Source: Candidatus Sulfopaludibacter sp. SbA3 (lineage in GTDB: Bacteria > Acidobacteriota > Terriglobia > 2-12-FULL-54-10). Taken from it: 6,234 bases of DNA. A model generated the notes under the pieces. The model was not told the DNA's origin. It ran no database searches and saw only the letters and a list, made by a program, of their open reading frames with translations. The number at the start of each line of letters is the position of its first letter. The first letter of the stretch is position 1. Position numbers and translations under genes: made by a program. Location of the stretch: the NCBI GenBank assembly GCA_945865705.1, contig CAMBEY010000175.1:1-6234 (forward strand), written 5' to 3'. Shown one piece after another: positions 1-4,288 of this stretch.

Positions 1-647
1 CCGCGCAGCGCATCCCAGCCGGTGCGAATGAGCACGGCGTCGCCAGGCTCCAGCACGATATTCTGTTTCTTCAGCGCCTGCTGCAAATCGTCCGGGGTGA
101 TGACGTAGCCATCCGGGAGCCGCTCGGCGCTCTTCAGCGCGGCGACGTCGATCAGCACGCCGCGCGTCATCAGCGTTCCGACTTTCTCAATTCCCAACTT
201 GGTGAAGCCGGTGCGCGACACGATCTGGGAATACTGAAAGCAATTGTAAAAACTGCTGCCCCACATCTGGTGCGCGAAGCCGTCGAACTGCGTCCCGAGT
301 TGGCCCAGCTCAGCCACCACCAACTCTTCGTTTCCAACCCGCGTATTGGGGATGGGCACGGAGGCCTTCGTCTGCAAATTGAATCCACGACCGGCATTGA
401 CGTAGCCCTCAGCGGGGTCGGCGGATAACACGTCGGCCAGCTCGAACATCTCACCAGCCTGGATCAGGCGAGTGGCCCGCGGAATCGCCTGAGGCGTCAT
501 AAGATTGGCCGAACCGCGTTCGTCATTCTGGCCCCAATGCGAAGGGCAACGCGCGCTATCCGGAGGCATCTGCCACGTTTGGGCGAACATTGGGTTGGCG
601 GCCAGCGCAACTCCGATGACTAGTTTCAAAAATGATAATGGCTGCAT
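1..647 (-). CDS. Cyclase-family hydrolase (kynurenine formamidase/isatin hydrolase fold), exported, C-terminus cut by window edge
   Basis: Only the first 215 residues are inside the window, and the frame stays open to position 1. Residues 1-23 look like a signal peptide (short basic start, hydrophobic LVIGVALAA, then AQ), so the enzyme probably acts in the periplasm. Family hallmarks are HWGQNDERGSANLMTP at 37-52, a GTQFDGFAHQ metal-site segment at 118-127, and GDAVLIRTGW at 202-211, the conserved strand of the cyclase family (PF04199). Known members hydrolyse amide or lactam bonds, such as N-formylkynurenine or isatin, with a divalent metal. The usual HxxxHxD ligand set reads Q116, Q120, D122 here, with H126 kept, so substrate and metal cannot be assumed. 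The ATG at 647 has a good ribosome binding site. It lies 35 bp downstream of the decarboxylase-like gene on the same strand and is probably co-transcribed with it. The family is secure; the substrate is unknown. Confidence 0.87.
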   Translation of the reverse strand, partial: MQPLSFLKLVIGVALAANPMFAQTWQMPPDSARCPSHWGQNDERGSANLMTPQAIPRATRLIQAGEMFELADVLSADPAEGYVNAGRGFNLQTKASVPIPNTRVGNEELVVAELGQLGTQFDGFAHQMWGSSFYNCFQYSQIVSRTGFTKLGIEKVGTLMTRGVLIDVAALKSAERLPDGYVITPDDLQQALKKQNIVLEPGDAVLIRTGWDALR

Positions 648-656
648 ATTGAGTAA

Positions 657-663
657 CTCCTTT
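657..663 (-). promoter_or_regulatory. Ribosome binding site of the cyclase-family gene
   Basis: Read on the minus strand this is AAAGGAG, nine bases before the ATG at 647. It is the best Shine-Dalgarno sequence of the minus-strand genes here. It supports the chosen start, which also gives a complete signal peptide. Confidence 0.75.
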
Positions 664-682
664 GGAAAAGCGACGCGATCGG

Positions 683-1696
683 TCAGATTCGGAATGACTC
701 CAGCGACTCCGGCGCGAACAATTCTTCGGGTTTCAGCAGGCGCTTCGACAGCCCCTGCTCGAAATGGTAGCGAAGAAATGTTTCGAGCACCAGCCGGTTG
801 GCGTCCAGCCCATACGGCCAGAAATCCTCACCCATCAGTTGTTGGGTGTCTTCCAAATGCCGGGTGAGCCAGGGCAGCATGACCTTCAACGCGGTGGTCT
901 CGGTAAGTTCGCGTTGCGCGTCGCGCTTGGCGAGTGTGAATGCTTTGCAGAGCGACTGTGCGATCCACGGGTGTTTTTCATAGACATCGCGGCGGATGAC
1001 GATGGTATGCATGGTCGGGAATATTCTGGTCTTCTGATAGTATTCGCGCTCGACCTGATCATAGTTGGCGAACAGTCGCCGCACCGGGCTGGCGGCGCTT
1101 GTGGAAAATGTGGAAGGCATGCGAGCGGTGTAAAGCGCATCAATCTCGCCGGTCGAGATCATCTGCGCGAGCGTGCGGTCATGGGGAATCGGTTGCAGCT
1201 TGATATCCGGCGGCAGCGTGATGGGAGATTTCTCGATACGCCCCGGCTGCTCCTCGCCGCCGCTGTAGTAAGACACGCTGGCGAGCGGCACTCCGTAGTG
1301 CTCGTTCAGGATGCCGCGAATCCACACGGCGGCGGTCATCTGGTATTCTGGCACGCCGACGCGCTTGCCGATTAAATCCTTCGGTTCGCGGATGCCGCTG
1401 TCGGCGTTCACGTAGATGCAGGAGTGCCGGAAGGAGCGGGAAGGGAAGACGGGGATGGCGATGAAGGGGCGGTCTTCAGAATGCAGCGTCATGGTGTATG
1501 ACGACAGCGACATCTCCGAAGCGTCGAACTCGCGGTGCCGCAGCATACGGAAGAAAGTCTCTTCCACCACCAGGTTGAGGCCAGTCAGATCGACGCCATC
1601 CACGGCGAGACGGTCTTCCAGCAGAGCGCGGGTGCGGTCATAGTCCCAGCAGGCGAGTGTCAGCGGCAATCGGGGCATCTTTGGATTGGCTCCCAT
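683..1696 (-). CDS. 4,5-dihydroxyphthalate decarboxylase-like protein (substrate-binding-protein fold)
   Basis: A 337-residue protein matching the family annotated as 4,5-dihydroxyphthalate decarboxylase, which shares the two-lobed fold of periplasmic solute-binding proteins (NMT1/THI5-like). Recognisable segments are LACWDYDRTRAL at 14-25, the hinge-like DLIGKRVGVPEYQMTAAVWIR at 107-127 (first part DLIGKRVGVP), GGEEQPGR at 146-153, TGEIDALYTARMP at 182-194, FPTMHTIVIRRDV at 226-238 and MGEDFWPYG at 288-296. There is no signal peptide or lipobox, which favours a cytoplasmic enzyme over a transport binding protein. Characterised relatives remove a carboxylate from 4,5-dihydroxyphthalate to give protocatechuate in phthalate breakdown; many database members have never been tested. 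No phthalate dioxygenase or dehydrogenase is visible nearby, so the substrate here is open. A second ATG at 1678 (residue 7) has GGGAG 11 bases upstream and is an equally credible start giving 331 residues; the ATG at 1696 has no good Shine-Dalgarno sequence. Confidence 0.82.
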   Translation of the reverse strand: MGANPKMPRLPLTLACWDYDRTRALLEDRLAVDGVDLTGLNLVVEETFFRMLRHREFDASEMSLSSYTMTLHSEDRPFIAIPVFPSRSFRHSCIYVNADSGIREPKDLIGKRVGVPEYQMTAAVWIRGILNEHYGVPLASVSYYSGGEEQPGRIEKSPITLPPDIKLQPIPHDRTLAQMISTGEIDALYTARMPSTFSTSAASPVRRLFANYDQVEREYYQKTRIFPTMHTIVIRRDVYEKHPWIAQSLCKAFTLAKRDAQRELTETTALKVMLPWLTRHLEDTQQLMGEDFWPYGLDANRLVLETFLRYHFEQGLSKRLLKPEELFAPESLESFRI

Positions 1697-1730
1697 TCCA
1701 AATTAAGTTTTGTTAAAAAAGGGCATCGAC

Positions 1731-1736
1731 ATTGTA
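1731..1736 (-). promoter_or_regulatory. Candidate -10 element for the decarboxylase/cyclase operon
   Basis: On the minus strand this reads TACAAT, five of six matches to TATAAT, about 35 bases before the ATG at 1696. No convincing -35 hexamer sits 16-18 bp upstream of it, so the call is tentative. Confidence 0.28.
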
Positions 1737-1781
1737 CGACGAATTCGCTCCGAGTTGGCGAGAGGTGGGGCAGCCAATCCT

Positions 1782-1834
1782 GCCTGCCCGCTGGATACCT
1801 GGCCTGGAGACCTGTCTCGACCTTAGGGGCAGGC
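1782..1834. repeat. Inverted repeat in the divergent gap before the cytochrome gene
   Basis: GCCTGCCC at 1782-1789 is matched by its exact reverse complement GGGCAGGC at 1827-1834, with 37 bp between the arms. Inside lies a smaller palindrome, GAGAC-CT-GTCTC (1807-1818). Either could be an operator or an RNA fold. The 204-bp gap (1697-1900) separates the minus-strand operon from the plus-strand cytochrome gene, so a regulator bound here could affect both. This is inference from symmetry alone. Confidence 0.35.
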
Positions 1835-1837
1835 GGC

Positions 1838-1866
1838 TTTTCCGCAGGCAATCGCCTTGCTAGAAT
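1838..1866 (+). promoter_or_regulatory. Candidate promoter of the cytochrome gene
   Basis: TAGAAT at 1861-1866 matches five of six positions of the -10 consensus, with a poor -35 (TTTTCC at 1838-1843) 17 bp upstream. Transcription would begin near 1873. That leaves a leader of about 28 bases before the ATG at 1901 and would exclude the in-frame ATG at 1865, which overlaps this -10 element. Confidence 0.3.
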
Positions 1867-1884
1867 GGAATTAGTTCATTGCAC

Positions 1885-1889
1885 GGAGG
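1885..1889 (+). promoter_or_regulatory. Ribosome binding site of the cytochrome gene
   Basis: GGAGG lies 11 bases before the ATG at 1901 and 8 bases before a GTG at 1898 in the same frame. It rules against the upstream ATG at 1865 and leaves only a one-residue doubt about the start. Confidence 0.55.
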
Positions 1890-1900
1890 CGGGTAAGGTG

Positions 1901-2260
1901 ATGAGAGCTGAATGGAGAAATGCAACATTTGCTGCTGGCCTGTTGGCGGCGGCGGTTGCGCAGACGTTTGCTCAGTCAGCGTCATTGGCAGCGGACAAAA
2001 AACCGCATCCGGGGAAGGACATCTACGAGCGGCGCTGCGCGCTTTGCCATGGACCGGATGGCTCACCGCAGGAAAGTGTTGCGAAGATGCTCCAGGCCGA
2101 GATCCCACATCTCGGCTCACCGCGTGTGCAGTCCAAGTCGGACGCTGAAATTCAGAAAGTGGTGAAGGACGGCGCGGGAAAGATGAAAGCCATGAAGGGC
2201 ATTGCGGATATGGATATCACCAATATCATCGCGTTCATGCGAACCTTTAAGAAGCCGTAG
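1901..2260 (+). CDS. Small exported single-haem c-type cytochrome
   Basis: A 119-residue class I cytochrome c. Residues 1-31 form a signal peptide (basic N-terminus, hydrophobic FAAGLLAAAVAQTFA), placing the protein in the periplasm, where haem is attached. The haem motif is CALCH at 46-50, followed by GPDG. The probable sixth haem ligand is M95 in GAGKMKAMKG, and the closing helix TNIIAFMRTFKK at 107-118 is the usual C-terminal helix of the family. The mature protein, about 90 residues, is a normal size for a single-domain electron carrier. Its redox partner is not shown: no oxidase or dehydrogenase lies beside it. The start was chosen from the GGAGG at 1885; the frame is open far upstream, but that part resembles no protein. 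It converges on the thioesterase gene, with the last 14 bp shared. Confidence 0.88.
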   Translation: MRAEWRNATFAAGLLAAAVAQTFAQSASLAADKKPHPGKDIYERRCALCHGPDGSPQESVAKMLQAEIPHLGSPRVQSKSDAEIQKVVKDGAGKMKAMKGIADMDITNIIAFMRTFKKP

Positions 2261-2723
2261 TGCCCGAGTCGAAAGGCGCTTCCTGCGGAAGCTCCGCCTC
2301 CTGAAGAAACATGGTGGCCTCTGTTTTCGCCAGCACGGTTTTCGTATCATCATCCAAGCGAATTTCGGCATGGGCGGTTATCAGGCGGCGGCGCTGCTCG
2401 ACCACCCAGGCGCGAATAATCACCTTCGCCCCGGCGGGGATCGGCTGGCGGAAGCGCGTCTCGGCCTTGGCGGTTACGCCGAACATTCCCTGGAAGTAAA
2501 GCGCGTAGGCCAGGGCCTCATCCATCAGCGCAAAGACGATGCCGCCGTGGACCATGCCGGGCCAGCCGCAGTGCTCCGGCTGTGCCACATATTCCCCGCG
2601 CGCGCCGCGCTCGCCATCGCGGGTAAAGGGAACGTGCAGACCCGTTTTATTTTGCGGCCCGCAGACGTAGCAGTTCTCCGTGTTTCGACTCAGCCGGAGC
2701 GGCGAATTTTCTTTGGTAGACAT
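2247..2723 (-). CDS. PaaI-like hotdog-fold acyl-CoA thioesterase
   Basis: A 158-residue protein of the 4HBT/PaaI thioesterase group, which usually hydrolyses acyl-CoA or aryl-CoA thioesters in the cytoplasm. N-terminal NCYVCGPQNKTGLHV (17-31) is the CxxCG.xN..GL element common to one branch of this group. The core HGGIVFALMDEALAYAL at 59-75 is the central hotdog helix, carrying the HGG turn and the D68-E69 pair. FRQPIPAGAKVIIRAWV (91-107) and the following strands complete the fold. Length is typical for a single-domain member. No Shine-Dalgarno sequence lies at normal distance from the ATG at 2723, but the family N-terminus begins close to this point. There is no neighbouring CoA ligase or beta-oxidation gene, so the natural thioester cannot be named. 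Its end overlaps the convergent cytochrome gene. Confidence 0.86.
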   Translation of the reverse strand: MSTKENSPLRLSRNTENCYVCGPQNKTGLHVPFTRDGERGARGEYVAQPEHCGWPGMVHGGIVFALMDEALAYALYFQGMFGVTAKAETRFRQPIPAGAKVIIRAWVVEQRRRLITAHAEIRLDDDTKTVLAKTEATMFLQEAELPQEAPFDSGTTAS

Positions 2724-2763
2724 AGCGATGGATGCAGTTGCAGCTCCGGTGAGATGGATTCAA

Positions 2764-2778
2764 GTAAAACAATTTTAC
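2764..2778. repeat. Perfect short palindrome upstream of the thioesterase gene
   Basis: GTAAAA-CAA-TTTTAC: six-base arms with three bases between, 41 bp upstream of the thioesterase ATG. On the minus strand it includes TAAAAT (2777-2772), a five-of-six -10 match, so the palindrome could be an operator over a promoter. No good -35 goes with it. Confidence 0.38.
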
Positions 2779-2824
2779 AGCATACCGCGGAATGCCGCTT
2801 GTCTCCGACAGGAGAGATCGATTA

Positions 2825-2865
2825 ATGGATTGTCATCCTTCGCAGCGCTCAGGTTGACAATCAAT
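2825..2865. repeat. Long imperfect inverted repeat in the thioesterase/transporter gap
   Basis: The arm ATGGATTGTCATCCT (2825-2839) and the reverse complement of 2851-2865 (ATTGATTGTCAACCT) agree at 13 of 15 positions, with 11 bp between. The uninterrupted core is GATTGTCA/TGACAATC. A perfect TTGACA hexamer (2854-2859) lies in the right arm facing the transporter gene, though no good -10 follows at 16-18 bp. It could be an operator for the divergent pair or an RNA hairpin. The rest of this 285-bp gap (2724-3008) shows no coding signal that I can support. Confidence 0.5.
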
Positions 2866-3008
2866 AGTTTGGCGATCAAGGTTCAATCTAGACCATTACC
2901 GAACCGGCCCGCGCCGCAGTATTATCCACGAAAGCGGAGTACACTAGAAAACTTGCTTGAACCTCGGCAGGAAAATGGATGCGAAATTCCGGGTAAACGG
3001 ATCATCAT

Positions 3009-3965
3009 TTGACGAGCCAGCACTACCATCTTCGGGGATACGCTTATATTGCCGCGGCGACCTTCTGCTGGGGTGTGTCTGCGACGCTGGGCCGCGCGGC
3101 GTTTACGGGTCGGCTGCTGCCCGGCGGCGAGTCGCTGCCGCCGATTGACGCACTGCTCATCTCGCAGACGCGCACCAGCATTACGTTTCTCATATTATTT
3201 CCCATCATGCTTGCGTGGCGCGGGGTCGGCAGCCTGCGTATTTCCGGACGTGAAGCCGGCAACATCATCGTATATGGACTGATTGGACAGGCCGCGACGA
3301 ACTATTTTTACTACCTGGCCATCGAGCGAACCAATGTGGCTACAGCGATCGTTATACAGTACACGGCGCCGGTATGGGTGCTGCTCTATCTGGCCGCGCG
3401 AGGCAAGCAATGGCCCACGCTGAGGCGTCTGGCGGCGGTGGGGTTGGCGGTGGCGGGCAGCGCGCTGGTCATCAATATATTTGGGAGCCAGCTTCCTCTC
3501 GATCGACTGGGGTTGGGCGCGGCGTTTCTCTCCGCCCTAACCTTCGCCTTCTCGAATGTGTGGGGACACCATATCCTGCAGAAGCGCGACCGTTGGACTG
3601 TGCTGCTCTACACCACTCTGACCGCCAGTTTGTTTTGGCTGGTGATCAACCCGCCGTGGAAGCTGCTCGCGCTGCAATTGACGGGCCTGCAATGGCTATT
3701 TCTCTTCTTCTTTTCCATCGTCTCCGTGCTGCTGCCGCTTTCACTTTATTATGTGGGACTGCAATTGTTGGAACCCACCAACGCAATTGTTGCCAGTTGT
3801 CTGGAGCCAGTGTTCGCCATCGCGATTGCGGCCATAGCGCTGGGTGAAAGTATGAATTCGCTACAGGCCGCTGGAATCGTGCTGGTGCTGGCCGCGATCA
3901 CTATTGTCCAGTGGCCGGAAGCGAAGGGGCAGGGCGCGCCCATTCCGCTCGATCCAGGTGATTGA
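3009..3965 (+). CDS. EamA/DMT-superfamily transporter, ten transmembrane helices
   Basis: A 318-residue inner-membrane protein with two EamA repeats of five helices each. Hydrophobic segments fall near residues 10-30, 47-70, 84-104, 108-128, 137-157, 168-188, 196-214, 226-248, 256-278 and 284-302. Typical family pieces are the first-helix FCWGVSATLGRAAF, NYFYYLAIERTNVATAIVIQ at 98-117 at the end of repeat one, and its counterpart LEPTNAIVASCLEPVFAIAI at 254-273 followed by ALGES. Family members move metabolites, amino acids or drugs, mostly outward, but the substrate cannot be read from sequence. The start is TTG at 3009: an in-frame stop (TAA at 2994) precedes it and no ATG or GTG lies between, and translation from TTG gives the normal first helix. 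No clear ribosome binding site is present. The gene stands alone on its strand, 323 bp before the amidohydrolase. Confidence 0.88.
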   Translation: MTSQHYHLRGYAYIAAATFCWGVSATLGRAAFTGRLLPGGESLPPIDALLISQTRTSITFLILFPIMLAWRGVGSLRISGREAGNIIVYGLIGQAATNYFYYLAIERTNVATAIVIQYTAPVWVLLYLAARGKQWPTLRRLAAVGLAVAGSALVINIFGSQLPLDRLGLGAAFLSALTFAFSNVWGHHILQKRDRWTVLLYTTLTASLFWLVINPPWKLLALQLTGLQWLFLFFFSIVSVLLPLSLYYVGLQLLEPTNAIVASCLEPVFAIAIAAIALGESMNSLQAAGIVLVLAAITIVQWPEAKGQGAPIPLDPGD

Positions 3966-3978
3966 CGGAACTAAAGGT

Positions 3979-4012
3979 GGCCGAGTGCGGTGGAAGCTTC
4001 CATTTTTCGGTC
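3979..4012 (+). terminator. Possible weak terminator after the transporter gene
   Basis: GGCCGA (3979-3984) can pair with TCGGTC (4007-4012), one pair being G-U. Between them lies the 12-bp palindrome TGGAAGCTTCCA followed by five T residues. It begins 14 bases past the stop codon. The stem is short and the T run lies inside the larger fold, so this is only a candidate. Confidence 0.28.
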
Positions 4013-4066
4013 CAAGCCATCATAGATAATGAGAGCAATCGCTGGCATTCGGGCAGGTGATTACGC

Positions 4067-4096
4067 TTGACTTGCAAGCCTATAGGAAGTTATTTT
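4067..4096 (+). promoter_or_regulatory. Candidate promoter of the amidohydrolase
   Basis: TTGACT (4067-4072, five of six to consensus) is followed after 18 bp by TATTTT (4091-4096, four of six). This is the best sigma70-like pair that I find in the gap. It lies within an inverted repeat that could be an operator. Confidence 0.38.
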
Positions 4097-4117
4097 CGAA
4101 TCAATGGCTTGCAAATC
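4069..4117. repeat. Inverted repeat around the candidate amidohydrolase promoter
   Basis: GACTTGCAAGCC (4069-4080) and GGCTTGCAAATC (4106-4117) are inverted copies matching at 11 of 12 positions, separated by 25 bp. Since CTTGCAAG is itself palindromic, the core also appears as a direct repeat spaced 37 bp. The arms flank the candidate -10 element, which suits a repressor or activator pair of sites; RNA pairing is the alternative. Confidence 0.5.
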
Positions 4118-4243
4118 TGTTTTGAGGTATTCGGGGTCAGGGAACTCCGGTTCGACAGCGCGCGGGGGATCCGTCCCGTTTAGGCGGGATTTATTCCAGG
4201 CTGTCACTAGATTTGATGGTCCGCTAAATTTTAGTTAGGAAAA

Positions 4244-4265
4244 TCCAGTACCGTATCGGACTGGA
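4244..4265 (+). promoter_or_regulatory. Hairpin directly before the amidohydrolase ribosome binding site
   Basis: TCCAGT (4244-4249) pairs with ACTGGA (4260-4265) and CCG (4251-4253) with CGG (4257-4259), leaving one bulged A and a TAT loop: nine base pairs in 22 bases. It ends seven bases before the GGAGGA. It may protect the mRNA or influence ribosome loading; no T run follows, so it is not a standard terminator. Confidence 0.45.
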
Positions 4266-4272
4266 AATCAAT

Positions 4273-4278
4273 GGAGGA
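4273..4278 (+). promoter_or_regulatory. Ribosome binding site that sets the amidohydrolase start
   Basis: GGAGGA ends ten bases before the ATG at 4289. It overlaps the upstream in-frame ATG at 4271, which has no Shine-Dalgarno sequence of its own, so 4289 is the better start. Confidence 0.7.
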
Positions 4279-4288
4279 ACTACAAATA

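Larger units (their letters stand above)
3966..4288 (+). other. Intergenic and leader region before the amidohydrolase
   Basis: No protein-coding gene is visible in these 323 bases. In order it holds a possible terminator (3979-4012), an inverted repeat with a candidate promoter (4067-4117), a small TCCCG/CGGGA hairpin followed by TTTATT (4174-4195), an AT-rich patch (4225-4243), a strong small hairpin (4244-4265) and the ribosome binding site (4273-4278). If transcription starts near 4103 the mRNA leader would be about 185 bases, long enough for RNA-level control. Confidence 0.6.

Noticed and set aside
764..1375. A 203-codon open frame antisense to the decarboxylase-like gene
   Set aside because: No family resemblance; the minus-strand frame is clearly the conserved protein.
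683..1696. Reading the decarboxylase-like protein as an ABC transporter binding protein
   Set aside because: It has the fold but lacks a signal peptide or lipobox, and no permease or ATPase gene lies beside it. The segment pattern fits the dihydroxyphthalate decarboxylase family better.
1535..1900. Upstream extension of the cytochrome frame, including the ATG at 1865
   Set aside because: It would run through the divergent gap and into the opposite gene. It has no Shine-Dalgarno support and would bury the signal peptide. The GGAGG at 1885 favours 1901.
4149..4155. GGTTCGA, which resembles a tRNA T-loop
   Set aside because: The flanking bases cannot form a T stem, and no acceptor, D or anticodon arms fit around it.
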